A stretch of DNA of 64,000 bases, from the NCBI RefSeq assembly GCF_007860075.1, contig NZ_SJPP01000001.1, positions 2,575,390 through 2,639,389 of the forward strand, in the 5' to 3' direction. The notes beneath the pieces were generated by a model. It made no database searches. It was not told the origin of the DNA and saw only the letters and a list, made by a program, of their open reading frames with translations. Position numbers and translations under genes: made by a program. Positions within the stretch are counted from its first letter, which is position 1. The number at the start of each line of letters is the position of its first letter. Source of the stretch: Symmachiella macrocystis. Lineage in GTDB: Bacteria; Planctomycetota; Planctomycetia; Planctomycetales; Planctomycetaceae. Positions 47,530-57,045 of this stretch are shown here, piece after piece.

Positions 47530-47620
47530 GTGGCTGGGGACGAGCATTTGCTCGCCCCCAGGTCGTTTGACATCCCTCCGCCCAATAAACTGGGGGCGGA
47601 CTTCGTCCGTCCCCAGCCAC
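47530..47620. repeat. Inverted pair of GTGGCTGGGGACG palindromes (BIME-like)
   Basis: Outer arms GTGGCTGGGGACG (47530-47542) and CGTCCCCAGCCAC (47608-47620) are a perfect 13-base inverted repeat. Each flank also folds locally: CGAGC/GCTCG on the left and GGAC/GTCC on the right, with CCCCCAG/CTGGGGG arms. It fills the gap after dapF and differs in sequence from the repeat before dapF. Confidence 0.75.
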
Positions 47621-47655
47621 CCAGATTGTAGGGTTGGCGCTGAGCCGGTCGATAT

Positions 47656-48009
47656 TTAGTCCATTGGTGGGATATTCGTTCCGTCCCCTGAGTCATTGTG
47701 CCAAGTGATGAATGGTGGCGGCGCATGCTTTGCGCGAAAGAACTCCACCGCTCGCTCGACAGTTGAAACTGGCAATGCCCACAATCGTGGATATTCATCG
47801 CGCTGTCCATTGGAGAGACAATACTCAACCGTCGCCTTGGGATCCCCGTCATAGTCGGGATTCCGTGAGCTGAACCCCGCGTCGCCACTCTCGCGCAGAT
47901 ACATCAGCCAACCCACATCGCCATTGATCAAGGCGCATAGAGACTGGCCCTCTGGTGCCTCAACCCAGACTTCGCGAAACTTATCATCGGGGGCGCTCAT
48001 GTGAACCAT
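47656..48009 (-). CDS. Imm1-like immunity protein, orphan
   Basis: A 117-residue protein with features I associate with the Imm1 immunity family of polymorphic toxin systems: GDVGWLMYLRESGDAGFSSR, NPDYDG, an YCLSNGQRDEYP segment, ALPVSTVERAVEFF and a terminal PFITWHND. Imm1 proteins neutralise co-encoded nuclease or deaminase toxins. No toxin gene is adjacent: neighbours are dapF and a small membrane protein. It may be a protective orphan or a repurposed cytoplasmic protein. No signal peptide is visible. A second ATG three codons in (48000) could be the true start. The family call rests on memory of the pattern and is moderate. Confidence 0.6.
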   Translation of the reverse strand: MVHMSAPDDKFREVWVEAPEGQSLCALINGDVGWLMYLRESGDAGFSSRNPDYDGDPKATVEYCLSNGQRDEYPRLWALPVSTVERAVEFFRAKHAPPPFITWHNDSGDGTNIPPMD

Positions 48010-48081
48010 TCTTGTTTTAACCTATTCCCAGGCTCCCGCTAGGAAACTGGTATCGATCTAAACCGCTTCGAGCCGAATTGT

Positions 48082-48375
48082 TCACCAAATGGCGCGAATG
48101 GTGCACTCGATAAGTACTCCCAGTATTGCGCCCATCCCCGCTAAGCAGACAAAACCCTGTAACAGCCTCGGCGTTGGAGGCACAAAGGTTTTCCAGACGT
48201 ACAATGCGATAATCGCCATCCCGGCCCCAGCGACGGGATGAATCCATATGCTTGCAAATACCGGAACGGCGATACACGCGGCGAAAAGCAATACCAGCAG
48301 CACGAGATTGAACATCATCCCGTTTTTATTGCCGTACGACCCTAATGTTGGATTCAATTCGCTGTCTGTCATCAT
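48082..48375 (-). CDS. Small three-helix membrane protein of unknown function
   Basis: A 97-residue frame with hydrophobic helices at about 22-44, 46-62 and 72-92 and a hydrophilic N-terminus (SELNPTLGSYGNKNG). It resembles the small membrane proteins of planctomycetes that lack an assigned family. It lies just upstream of the Imm1-like gene on the same strand, 72 bases apart. No ribosome site is obvious before the double ATG. Coding is inferred from the clear membrane pattern; function is unknown. Confidence 0.55.
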   Translation of the reverse strand: MMTDSELNPTLGSYGNKNGMMFNLVLLVLLFAACIAVPVFASIWIHPVAGAGMAIIALYVWKTFVPPTPRLLQGFVCLAGMGAILGVLIECTIRAIW

Positions 48376-48536
48376 CGAAAGTCACAACTGCCTGATAAAT
48401 TGCGAAGAATAAAAAATGCATCTGCGGGATGGTTGATCATTCCTTGCTGCGAATCATTTTCCTCTATGTGGAATGTTCATTTCTTCAATGAGGGGCGCAA
48501 GGAGCACTGTCATGCACAGCATGACCTACGGATTGC

Positions 48537-50240
48537 TCAGAGCTTGGGGATACATTTGCAGCTGGTTCCCAGTGGTTCGTCGGCTTGGGCCCAGACGCCG
48601 CGATAGAGTTGCCGGTAGCCGTCGGCTTCTTCGGTTTTGCCTTGCAACTCAAGTGCGCGGCTGAGGCCGTAGAGCGACCAGCCGTTGCGGGGCCATTTGG
48701 CTAGGTCTTCGCGGTAGACGCGTTCGGCATCGGCATATCGTTTGTCAGACAGGTAGACCGCTCCGAGCGTGTGGCGAACCGGCTGCAGCCATTGGGGTGG
48801 TTCGCCGTAATTCAAACGATCCTCGATCACCGCCGCTTGTTCGAGAAGTTCGGCCGAGGTTTTCCAGTCCCCTTGTTGCAGCGCGATTTCGGCGGCAATG
48901 AAAAATTCACTGACTTCTAGAATCGTGTGCGCCGGATCGCCGAATGCCATATGCTCTGCGGGAATTGCCGCTTTAGCTTTGCGGAATTCGGCCTGTTCGC
49001 GGACAGCAGCGGGGAAATCTTTCTTGGCTGCATAAGCGACCGCACGATGCGCCCGCCAGATGGCTGTGGTGATAGGAAGGTACTCCGGCGGTTGCTCTTC
49101 GGCCAGAATCGCATCCCAGCGGCCGAATCGTTTTTGCACGTCATAGACCGAACACATCCACAAATCGATGATTGGTCCGACGACTTCGAGCACTTCCGGG
49201 GGAGTGTTGTCCCACGTCGCCCGGGCCGCGGCCAACGCCTGTTTTTCGCGGCCGGTCATCATCGAGGTGAATGCCAGCATGTGAGCGTTGTGTACCATGT
49301 AGGTATGTTGCATCGCATGGTTTGCGGAGCGCGCACGGTATTTGGTGTCGGAACGCAGCGCCTTTTGATTTTGCACGATGGCTTCGTCCCAAAATCCGGT
49401 TTTCACATGAATGTGCGACGGCATGTGCAACATGTGTCCGCTGGCGGGGACCAGATCGCTGAGTCGTTTGGCTGAGGGGAGCGCGCGGTAAGGATTTTTG
49501 CTTGGTTCCACAGCATGAATGTAGTAGTGATTGGCGCCGGGATGCTCGGGTTCTATTTCCATCACTCGTTCGAGCGTGGCGATGATCTTGTCGGTGCCCT
49601 CGGCCGGCGTTTGATCGAGTGCGTATAACTGCCACGGTTTTTGGACCATCAATGCTTCTGCGTAAAGCGTGCCGACATCGGCATCGTCGGAATACGTTTC
49701 CCAGACTTTTGCCATCGCATCGGCATAAGCCTGTTCCAGCCCGGTTCGGTCCTCCGGCCATGGCTTGGCGTAGCGGTGACCGAGCGCCTCGATGAGCGCG
49801 CGTTCGACGGGCGTCGTGTTTTCGATGCGGGTCTGTGCCTGTTGCAGTGCATCCCAAGCGGCGGCGGAGCGCTCTTCGGTCATGATTTCGTCGTTGTAGT
49901 TTGGGCCTTCGCAAAAAGCGATGCCCCACCAAGCCATCGCGCACTGGTCATCCAATTCCGCTGCACGCCGAAACGAGCGGATGGCCTCGTCGTGGTTGAA
50001 CGAATACATCCACGTGAGTGCTTGGTTGAAATACTTTTGGGCTTCGGGCGAATTAGTCGTGATCGCGCGGCGATGCGGCCCCATCCCTTCGAAGAGTTGC
50101 GGTTGATCGGTTGGCCCGGCGGGAGCCGATCGTTCGGCGACTGCCTCCTGCCCGATGGCAGTAGAGAACCATTCCCCGGCAGTCCAACCGCAGCATGCCA
50201 GTGCCACCACCAATATTGAAATGCAAGCAAATTTCTTCAT
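48537..50240 (-). CDS. Exported TPR protein
   Basis: The 567-residue protein begins MKKFACISILVVALACCGW, a signal peptide with possible lipoprotein character (Cys at 16-17), so it acts outside the cytoplasm. TPR-like helical repeats run through much of it: near 70-110 (KYFNQALTWMYSFNHDEAIR, then AAELDDQCAMAWWGIAFCEG) and near 480-560 (LSDKRYADAERVYREDLAKW; GLSRALELQGKTEEADGY). The middle has conserved His-rich segments (GANHYYIHAVE and HMLHMPSHIH), which recall a distinct TPR family of unknown role. An AAGGGA site precedes the ATG at 50240. No enzymatic domain is identified. Confidence 0.85.
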   Translation of the reverse strand: MKKFACISILVVALACCGWTAGEWFSTAIGQEAVAERSAPAGPTDQPQLFEGMGPHRRAITTNSPEAQKYFNQALTWMYSFNHDEAIRSFRRAAELDDQCAMAWWGIAFCEGPNYNDEIMTEERSAAAWDALQQAQTRIENTTPVERALIEALGHRYAKPWPEDRTGLEQAYADAMAKVWETYSDDADVGTLYAEALMVQKPWQLYALDQTPAEGTDKIIATLERVMEIEPEHPGANHYYIHAVEPSKNPYRALPSAKRLSDLVPASGHMLHMPSHIHVKTGFWDEAIVQNQKALRSDTKYRARSANHAMQHTYMVHNAHMLAFTSMMTGREKQALAAARATWDNTPPEVLEVVGPIIDLWMCSVYDVQKRFGRWDAILAEEQPPEYLPITTAIWRAHRAVAYAAKKDFPAAVREQAEFRKAKAAIPAEHMAFGDPAHTILEVSEFFIAAEIALQQGDWKTSAELLEQAAVIEDRLNYGEPPQWLQPVRHTLGAVYLSDKRYADAERVYREDLAKWPRNGWSLYGLSRALELQGKTEEADGYRQLYRGVWAQADEPLGTSCKCIPKL

Positions 50241-50457
50241 CACGATTCCCTTCAACGAACGATTGAATTGACAAACGTGGTATGAGCGTACGGTATTGGG
50301 TGGAACCCAATTGGTAATCGAAAATAGGCTGAGGCTTGCCCTGAGAATATCCTATCCGGACAAGCGAAGGAATCCAAAAGTTCGTCCGTTTTTAGTATTC
50401 GACATCGGTGGGACACGGCGAGCGTGGCTGCTCAATCCAGTTTGACGCAGTCGTGAT

Positions 50458-51882
50458 TCAATATAGCCCAGCCAGCGGTTGGCCTTCGCTGATTGCGAAG
50501 GGGCGGCCGAAACCATCGGTGTAGTGTGCTGCCGGGTCGATGCCCAGTGCGGCGAACATTGTCGCCGTAACATCCGCGGGACCGGTTTTTTCAACCGTGG
50601 GGAACGCCGCAATTTTGTCGGATGCTCCGTAAACCATTCCCGGTTGAATACCCGCTCCAGCCATGACGATGGAATAGACCGCTCCCCAATGTTTCCGCCC
50701 CGGCGTCTGTCCCGCAAAACTTTTTTCGAAAGCAATGCGCGGCGCGCGGCCGAATTCTCCCATGCAGACCACTAATGTGGTGTCCAACAGGCCGCGGTTT
50801 TCCAAGTCCTCGAGCAATGCCGAGAACCCTAAATCGAAGCGCGGCATCAGGTAGTTTTTCATCGCCACGAAAATGTCGTTGTGCGTATCCCAACCGTAGA
50901 GGTCGGTATCGTTGGGCGCGTCGTCTTGCCCCCGCGCATTCTGATTAAAAAAGACTGTGACCCAAGGCACCTCGGCCTCGACCAAACGGCGGGCGAGCAA
51001 GCAGGCTTGTCCCGCACGATTGCGGCCGTAGCGATCACGCAATGCGTCGGATTCTTGCGTGAGGTCAAACGCGTCGCGGCAGTTCGGCGAGGCGAGCATG
51101 CGATACGCCTGTTCGTACAAACCGCCCACATCTCCGATGGGCTGGCCGCGATCGAGTTGTTTGGTAAAACCGTCGATGCTCTCCAGCAAGGTCTTCCGTG
51201 CATCGAGGCGTACCGTGGGCAAGTTCGGTTGCTGCGAAAGTCCGGGCAAGCCGACCGCTTTCTCGTGTACGTCGCCTAACAGGAGCGGATCGTAATCTCG
51301 CCCCAGTAAGCCCCCGGATTGTCCCGGACCGGCGATTAAGGGGACAAACGCGGGACCGTTGATGTGCACAGCGGAGTACGGAAACTGAGACGTGGGCCGT
51401 ACCCGCGCCAGTATCGATCCGTGCGTGGGCGCGTCGGTGGATGCGGGGAGAGGGTTGGAGGATTTGCGCGTATGAAATCGGCCCGTCAGCGCCAAGTAAG
51501 TTGCGGAGCCATGGTCGAGATCATCGTGCGACATGCTACGGATGATCGCATACCGGTCGGACAACTTGGCCAGTCGCGGAAAATATTCGGAAACCAATGT
51601 TCCGGGAACAGCTGTGGGGATGGCGGCGAATTCGCCGCGAATAGCAGCGGGGGCTGCCGGTTTGGGATCCCAGGTTTCCAGTTGGCTTTGTCCGCCGTTG
51701 GCATAGACCACAATCACCGACTTAGCCCGCCCAAAACCGGGGACTTGTTGTGTCGACTCCGCCTGAAGCGGCGCGGCGCCGACAAACGGCCACATCAGCC
51801 CGCCGAGTCCGCCAATCCGCAACAATTCGCGGCGGCTCGTCGAGGGCAACAATCCCTGCTCGTCGGTGGTCAAGCGCAGCAC
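50458..51882 (-). CDS. Tat-exported DUF1501 protein (sulfatase-like fold)
   Basis: About 474 residues. A Tat motif SRRELLRIGGLGGLMWP lies near the N-terminus. The DUF1501 signature follows: VIVVYANGGQSQLETWDPKP, FPRLAKLSDRYAIIRSMSHD, the DHGSATYLALTG block, and near the C-terminus LVVCMGEFGRAPR with HWG. DUF1501 is related to alkaline phosphatase/sulfatase folds and is abundant in planctomycetes, usually paired with DUF1549/DUF1553 cytochrome-type genes. Here it is alone. The frame continues to 51969; I favour the GTG at 51882, which puts the Tat motif at a normal distance, but ATGs at 51969 and 51957 cannot be excluded. Function unknown. Confidence 0.9.
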   Translation of the reverse strand: MLRLTTDEQGLLPSTSRRELLRIGGLGGLMWPFVGAAPLQAESTQQVPGFGRAKSVIVVYANGGQSQLETWDPKPAAPAAIRGEFAAIPTAVPGTLVSEYFPRLAKLSDRYAIIRSMSHDDLDHGSATYLALTGRFHTRKSSNPLPASTDAPTHGSILARVRPTSQFPYSAVHINGPAFVPLIAGPGQSGGLLGRDYDPLLLGDVHEKAVGLPGLSQQPNLPTVRLDARKTLLESIDGFTKQLDRGQPIGDVGGLYEQAYRMLASPNCRDAFDLTQESDALRDRYGRNRAGQACLLARRLVEAEVPWVTVFFNQNARGQDDAPNDTDLYGWDTHNDIFVAMKNYLMPRFDLGFSALLEDLENRGLLDTTLVVCMGEFGRAPRIAFEKSFAGQTPGRKHWGAVYSIVMAGAGIQPGMVYGASDKIAAFPTVEKTGPADVTATMFAALGIDPAAHYTDGFGRPFAISEGQPLAGLY

Positions 51883-52031
51883 GTTCAGTCGTCCAGCATG
51901 AGGAGTGTTCGTGAGTTTAGCATGGCGGTTACGGGGTTCTGTTAAAAAGTATACCATACTAGGGAACACCTTTTGAGCCAGACTGAACCGTGCACCCCGC
52001 GTTCCTCAAGCCTCAAGCCTCTCCTTCTATT

Positions 52032-53573
52032 ATGTACGACCCAGCCCATTTGATCGAAGACCTGCAACAGGTGTCAGCGTACGACCATGCAGCCGATTCG
52101 GTGGAGCTCATCGAAACGCATATCTCCTGGGTCCTGCTGGCGGGCGAGTTCGCCTACAAGATTAAAAAGCCGGTCGATTTTGGGTTTGTCGACTTTTCTA
52201 CACTGGAAAAGCGCCTCAATTGTTGCCGCGAGGAGATGCGACTCAATGGACGATTGGCGCCGCAAATCTATCTAGAAATCGTGCCGGCCATCTTGGACGA
52301 AACCTCCAAGCCGCGGCTATTCGGGACCGGTCCGGCCATCGAATACGCCGTCAAAATGAAACAGTTTTCGCAAGACGCGCTGTTTGACAAGATGCTCCAG
52401 TGCGGAGAATTGCTGCCAAGGCATATCGACGCGCTGGCGGTCGAGGTGGCCGAGTTTCATCGCACGACGGATGTCGCAACCGCGGATGAGGAATACGGTG
52501 GACCGCAAGCAGTGTGGCAACCGGTCGCTGAGAATTTTCGCCACATCCCAGCATCGTCCGTATATCCACAGCGGACTGAACAAGTCGAGTTGTTGCACAA
52601 AGCAGCCGAGCGCGAATTTCATAGTCGCGGCGCGGTGTTTCGACGGCGCAAATCCACCGGCATGATTCGTGAATGCCACGGAGACCTACATCTGGGCAAC
52701 ATGATTGTGCTGGATGATAACGTTGTGCTCTTCGATTGCATCGAGTTCAACGCCGGATTGCGGTGGATCGATGTGATGAGCGAGATCGCTTTTACGGTCA
52801 TGGATCTTGAGGACCGTGGTCGCCGGGATCTCGCCTATCGTTTCCTCAATGCCTACCTGGAACAGACCGGTGATTATGCGGGACTTGAGGTCCTGCGGTA
52901 TTACCTACTCTATCGGGCCACGGTCCGCGCCAAGGTGGCCGGCCTCCGCTTGGCGCAGGAACCAGATGCCAAAGCACGGACGGCCGATGACCAGTTGTGT
53001 CAAAGTTATCTCGACTTAGCCGAGCAGTATTTGCAAAAGCCGCCGCCACGGATCGTGCTCACGCGCGGCATGTCAGGTTCGGGTAAAAGCACGGTGTCCC
53101 AGGAATTATTGCAGATTCTCCTGGCAGTGCGGTTACGCTCCGATGTGGAACGCAAACGAAGCTTCCCCGACGAGATGGCGGTCGATGAACGGTATTCCGA
53201 CGCAGCAACCGCCGCGACGTATCGACAGATGTGTGACGGGGTGCGCGCAGCCATCAACGGGGGATTCACAGCGATCGCTGATGCGACATTTTTAAGTCGC
53301 CAGCGGCGCGATGAATTTCGCGACCTTGCCAACGAATTAGGTGCGGTGCTGGTGATCTTGGATGTCACCGCCCCAGATGATGTCTTGCGACAGCGAGTCG
53401 CAGCGCGGGCAGCGGCGGGACAAGACGTCTCCGAAGCCGGACTGTCTATTCTAGAGCGACAACTGAATCAGCGCGAGACGCTAGGTGTTGATGAAGCGGC
53501 TCAAGTCATCGAAGTCGACACGAACAGTTCTGTGGATTTCCAAGAATTAGCGGAACGGATCCACCAATTGTAA
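52032..53573 (+). CDS. Aminoglycoside-phosphotransferase-like and P-loop kinase fusion protein
   Basis: The 513-residue protein joins two kinase-like parts. Residues about 1-330 form an APH/choline-kinase-like domain with IRECHGDLHLGNMIV (catalytic Asp about 217) and LFDCIEFN in place of the DFE-type motif. Residues about 338-513 form a zeta-toxin/gluconate-kinase-like P-loop domain with TRGMSGSGKSTVS (about 344-352) and DATFLSRQRRDEF. Proteins of this design are widespread and annotated as bifunctional, but no substrate is established; it should not be read as an antibiotic-resistance gene. A GTG at 51990 is in frame, but the ATG at 52032 starts the conserved region. It is transcribed divergently from the DUF1501 gene. 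Confidence 0.88.
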   Translation: MYDPAHLIEDLQQVSAYDHAADSVELIETHISWVLLAGEFAYKIKKPVDFGFVDFSTLEKRLNCCREEMRLNGRLAPQIYLEIVPAILDETSKPRLFGTGPAIEYAVKMKQFSQDALFDKMLQCGELLPRHIDALAVEVAEFHRTTDVATADEEYGGPQAVWQPVAENFRHIPASSVYPQRTEQVELLHKAAEREFHSRGAVFRRRKSTGMIRECHGDLHLGNMIVLDDNVVLFDCIEFNAGLRWIDVMSEIAFTVMDLEDRGRRDLAYRFLNAYLEQTGDYAGLEVLRYYLLYRATVRAKVAGLRLAQEPDAKARTADDQLCQSYLDLAEQYLQKPPPRIVLTRGMSGSGKSTVSQELLQILLAVRLRSDVERKRSFPDEMAVDERYSDAATAATYRQMCDGVRAAINGGFTAIADATFLSRQRRDEFRDLANELGAVLVILDVTAPDDVLRQRVAARAAAGQDVSEAGLSILERQLNQRETLGVDEAAQVIEVDTNSSVDFQELAERIHQL

Positions 53574-53697
53574 GTCGCGTCGCGACGCACCAATCTATGC
53601 GAACGCCTGCCCATAAAATGCGAGGTCAAACTATAGACCTGCGGTCATGACGGAGCCATATCGCAAGGCATAAGCACATCAATCGCACAGTCCGCGA

Positions 53698-54375
53698 TTA
53701 GAGGATGCCGTCGCCAAAGGTTTCGTTTTGATTACTTGAAGCCGATTGAGTCATGGATGCCTTCGCCGTGCTGGGCGAGGTGGCGGGGGTTTGATGCGGT
53801 GAACCGGGCAGCTGTGTCCCCGACTCGATGCGACGTACCCGACTCGTTTCAGCCGACTCAACTGCTGATTCCGATGGTGCCGGCGTTTCTGGTTGGGGTT
53901 GAGCCCGTTGAGGAGGCGTGACTTCGGCGTCGTCGGCCAAAGCGGCAAAAGCATCCTCGCCGTAGTCGTCGTAACGGCAGATATAGTCCGGTTGATTGGC
54001 CCGCACCATTTCTTCGCTGAACGCCTCTAGCACGCAGGTTTGAATCATTTCCCGGCAACGGGAATTGATGGGGTGGGCGATGTCGGCGTACAGTTTGGCA
54101 CGGCCGTCGTCGTCCTTGCAGGCGCGGTCTTCCTGCAATTTGGCGCCGCACTGGTTACAGAACAGTGCTCGCAAATGGTTCTTGGTGTTACATTGGGGAC
54201 AGTGATCGGTCAATTTGCGGCTGGGCATCGCCACGAATGAACCTTTCGCGCCTTCGATGATTTTCAAGTCACGAATGACAAAACAAGAGTCGAATGTGAT
54301 TGAACAAAAGGCCTGCAGTCGCTCTTGCGGATCGTCCATCAACTTAATCCGCACTTCGGTAATTTCCACGGCCAT
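53698..54375 (-). CDS. spoVG: SpoVG-family protein with inserted zinc ribbon
   Basis: The 225-residue protein begins as a Spo[41 protein letters not shown] and [11 protein letters not shown], resuming later with [16 protein letters not shown]. Between these halves lies a roughly 40-residue insert with four cysteines, [19 protein letters not shown], a zinc ribbon. The last about 75 residues are a low-complexity Pro, Ser and Thr tail. Ordinary SpoVG is about 90 residues and binds nucleic acid as a regulator. The ATG at 54375 has a strong AAGGAG site three bases upstream. ispE ends 15 bases upstream; the ispE-spoVG neighbourhood also occurs in Firmicutes. The family is secure, the insert's role is inferred. 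Confidence 0.9.
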   Translation of the reverse strand: MAVEITEVRIKLMDDPQERLQAFCSITFDSCFVIRDLKIIEGAKGSFVAMPSRKLTDHCPQCNTKNHLRALFCNQCGAKLQEDRACKDDDGRAKLYADIAHPINSRCREMIQTCVLEAFSEEMVRANQPDYICRYDDYGEDAFAALADDAEVTPPQRAQPQPETPAPSESAVESAETSRVRRIESGTQLPGSPHQTPATSPSTAKASMTQSASSNQNETFGDGIL

Positions 54376-54389
54376 TCTCCTTCCATCTC

Positions 54390-55304
54390 CTAGGGCCGGC
54401 TTTCGACGGTGAACACGCTTCCGATACGCGTCGCATGGAGACGAGCCGCCACCGTCCTGGCGTGCTTCCTCTGGGTACAAATTCCAAAATAGCTCGTCCC
54501 GCTGCCTGACATCATGTGTCCTAGGACCGGCAGCCTGGCAAATGTCCTCCTCAACTGATCGACGTCTTGGTTCAACGTCGCTGCAGGCTCCAACAAGCAA
54601 TTGTGCAGTTGTCGCCCCGCAAGTCCTAAATCTCCCTTCGCCAACGTCATTGCCAAGTCGTCAGCCGACCACTTTGATCCCGTCGGCCGGCAATGCTTAA
54701 ATACTTCAGCAGTCGATAATCCCGTGTGCGGCCTGACGATGACGAAGTACAAACGCGTCGACCAGCGGAATGGTTCGACGATTTCACCTCGCCCACGACA
54801 GATGGCAGCCCGCGATGACAGGAAAAAGGGGACGTCGCTACCAAGCCGCGCGGCCAGATCATGCAACTGAGCCTGGGACAAACCCAAACGCCAGATCTGA
54901 TTGAGGCCTAATAATGCGGCTGCGGCATCGGACGATCCTCCCGCCAAGCCGGCGGCGGCTGGAATCCGCTTGTGCAAGACGATGCGAGCTCCCGCCGAAG
55001 TCCCTGTCGCTTCACGAAGCGTCTCCGCTGCGCGAACCACGAGATTCGTGCGTCCCTCCGGTATTTCACTCTGTTGATCAACAACTGATTTGCCGCCACG
55101 GGAAGCCCCGTGACCCCAAACCGAAAACTCTATATGTTCAAAGGGTGCTGGTTCCAAGTGGAGTGTGTCATACAACCCAATAGGAACCATCAATGTTTCG
55201 AGTTCGTGAAATCCGTCCGCTCGACGTCCCAAGACCTTCAAAAACAAATTCACCTTGGCCGGTGCATGCACCGTTAGTGAATTGTTGCCCAGATGGCAAA
55301 GCAT
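54390..55304 (-). CDS. ispE: 4-diphosphocytidyl-2-C-methyl-D-erythritol kinase
   Basis: The 304-residue GHMP kinase starts with [22 protein letters not shown] (first part of the substrate site), holds the ATP-binding loop [17 protein letters not shown] (about 115-130) and ends with a [10 protein letters not shown] motif. It phosphorylates CDP-methylerythritol in the MEP route to isoprenoid precursors in the cytoplasm. No other MEP gene is nearby. spoVG follows 15 bases downstream in the same direction, probably in one transcript. Length and motifs are normal for the family. Confidence 0.95.
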   Translation of the reverse strand: MLCHLGNNSLTVHAPAKVNLFLKVLGRRADGFHELETLMVPIGLYDTLHLEPAPFEHIEFSVWGHGASRGGKSVVDQQSEIPEGRTNLVVRAAETLREATGTSAGARIVLHKRIPAAAGLAGGSSDAAAALLGLNQIWRLGLSQAQLHDLAARLGSDVPFFLSSRAAICRGRGEIVEPFRWSTRLYFVIVRPHTGLSTAEVFKHCRPTGSKWSADDLAMTLAKGDLGLAGRQLHNCLLEPAATLNQDVDQLRRTFARLPVLGHMMSGSGTSYFGICTQRKHARTVAARLHATRIGSVFTVESRP

Positions 55305-55774
55305 GGATTACGTCCTGCGAACCGTCCGATAGGGCGAGCTGCCTGATGTGAAATGAAACCCGCTGGCTGCCCCGCCGGGAATACTTCTCATCATGAGAGC
55401 TGTTTCCAACAGTGGTTCAAACCGCGACGGACAAGATGGGACCGTCGCTACCTATCAATACGCCGTAGACTTTATATCAAGAATGCTAAGGTTTTCGCGG
55501 TTTTTCGTCAAGACGGTTCCCAGAATCCGCTTCAGAGTAAACAGATATCCAACCCGCCAGACATGCTCAATGACATACAGCCTGCCTAACCTCCCAGGCA
55601 CGCGAACAACATTGCTGTGGCCAGAGTATTCCATTTCGCGACGAGCCTGCTAACTATGTTGGCGTGTAAACACCGCTGGTCAAAATCGCGGCGACAATTT
55701 ACGATCCACGCCGACGGCGCATCGGTCGCTGAGTCACACTTTTCTATTGCGACTAAGAACTGGACGGTGCATAC
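55305..55774. other. Gene-free divergent intergenic region
   Basis: About 470 bases between leftward ispE and the rightward FAD monooxygenase. No convincing gene, RNA or hairpin; presumably carries both promoters. Confidence 0.4.
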
Positions 55775-57010
55775 ATGGCGGTCTCCCCTTCCCCCACTCT
55801 TACGGACTCCTCCGGTTCCACCGACTCCACGTGCCAATGCTGTATCGTCGGCGGGGGACCGGCGGGCGTGGTGTTGTCGTTCTTGTTAGCGCGACGTGGT
55901 GTCGCCGTCACGTTGCTCGAAGCCCATCAAGATTTCGACCGCGACTTTCGTGGCGACACATTGCATCCCTCGACGATGGAATTGATGGACCAATTAGGAC
56001 TAGCTGATGCATTGCTGGAATTGCCGCACAGCAAGTTGAGAACGGTCAGCATGCAGACACCGTCGGAAACCATCACCTTTGCCGACTTCAATGGCTTAAA
56101 GTCGCGCTTCCCTTTTATTGTGCTCATGCCGCAAAGCGATTTTCTGAAGTTCTTGGCCGACGAAGCAGCGAAGTATCCAAACTTTACGCTCATCATGGGG
56201 GCGAACGTTCAAGAACTGATTCAAGAAGACGGCGTCTGCGTGGGGGTCAAGTATCGCACCTCCGAGAGTTCCGAAGAATGTCGCGCCCCGGTGACGGTTG
56301 CGTGTGACGGCCGTTTTTCCAAACTCCGTAAACTGGCCGGGCTGACACCGGTCAAAGCAGCGCCGCCGATGGACGTCCTTTGGTTCCGCATGCCCCGCAA
56401 TCCGGACGACGGTGTGGACCTCACGTTTCGCATCAACAACGGACACATGCTGGTCATGCTCGAGCGGGGCGACCATTGGCAATTGGGTTATCTGATCATC
56501 AAAGGTTCCTTCCATGATGTCCGCGAACAGGGACTGGAAAAGTTTCGCGAATCGATGGCCGCACTCGCCCCCGAGTTGGTCGACCGCCTAGAGACCCTCT
56601 CCGATTGGAAACAGATTACGCCACTGAATGTCGAAGCCAGCCGCTTGCCGCAATGGTCTAAACCGGGGCTGCTGCTGATTGGCGATGCGGCACATGTGAT
56701 GTCCCCCGTCGGCGGCGTGGGGATCAACTATGCCGTTCAAGATGCGATCGAAACGGCCAACGTACTCTCCGAGCCGCTGCTCAAAGGCAACGTGACCACC
56801 GCGGACTTGGACTTGGTGCGAAAGCATCGCGAATTTGCCACGAAGGTCATCCAGCGATTCCAGGAGGTCATCCAAAAGCGGATCGTCCTAGCCGGTTTGG
56901 ACGACTCACAAACCTTCCGCCCGCCCTGGTTTTTGAAACTCCCCATCATCCGCAACATGCCCGTCCGCCTGATCGCTTTTGGCGTCAATCGCTCCCGATT
57001 GAAGGAATGA
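55775..57010 (+). CDS. FAD-dependent monooxygenase (UbiH/PHBH fold)
   Basis: The 411-residue flavoprotein has an N-terminal GxGxxG Rossmann motif (CCIVGGGPAGVVLSFLLARR), a DG motif region (VACDGRFSKLRKLAG) and the second FAD motif LLIGDAAHVMSPVGGVGINY (about 300-320). This matches class A aromatic hydroxylases such as p-hydroxybenzoate or UbiH-type enzymes (PF01494), which use NAD(P)H and O2. No ubiquinone or aromatic-degradation genes lie nearby, so the substrate is open. The N-terminal 20 residues are Ser/Thr/Pro-rich. No membrane helix is seen. Confidence 0.9.
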   Translation: MAVSPSPTLTDSSGSTDSTCQCCIVGGGPAGVVLSFLLARRGVAVTLLEAHQDFDRDFRGDTLHPSTMELMDQLGLADALLELPHSKLRTVSMQTPSETITFADFNGLKSRFPFIVLMPQSDFLKFLADEAAKYPNFTLIMGANVQELIQEDGVCVGVKYRTSESSEECRAPVTVACDGRFSKLRKLAGLTPVKAAPPMDVLWFRMPRNPDDGVDLTFRINNGHMLVMLERGDHWQLGYLIIKGSFHDVREQGLEKFRESMAALAPELVDRLETLSDWKQITPLNVEASRLPQWSKPGLLLIGDAAHVMSPVGGVGINYAVQDAIETANVLSEPLLKGNVTTADLDLVRKHREFATKVIQRFQEVIQKRIVLAGLDDSQTFRPPWFLKLPIIRNMPVRLIAFGVNRSRLKE

Positions 57011-57045
57011 TGGCAGACCGGTTGGCTCAATGGGACTGATAGGCG

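Noticed and set aside
51940..51970. TATACT as a -10 box for the DUF1501 gene
   Set aside because: No matching -35 hexamer lies 16-18 bases upstream, so I did not list a promoter, although it adds some doubt about the upstream start codons.
52032..53573. Antibiotic resistance gene (aminoglycoside phosphotransferase)
   Set aside because: Only the fold is shared; the fusion to a P-loop kinase and the altered metal motif point to another, unknown small-molecule substrate.
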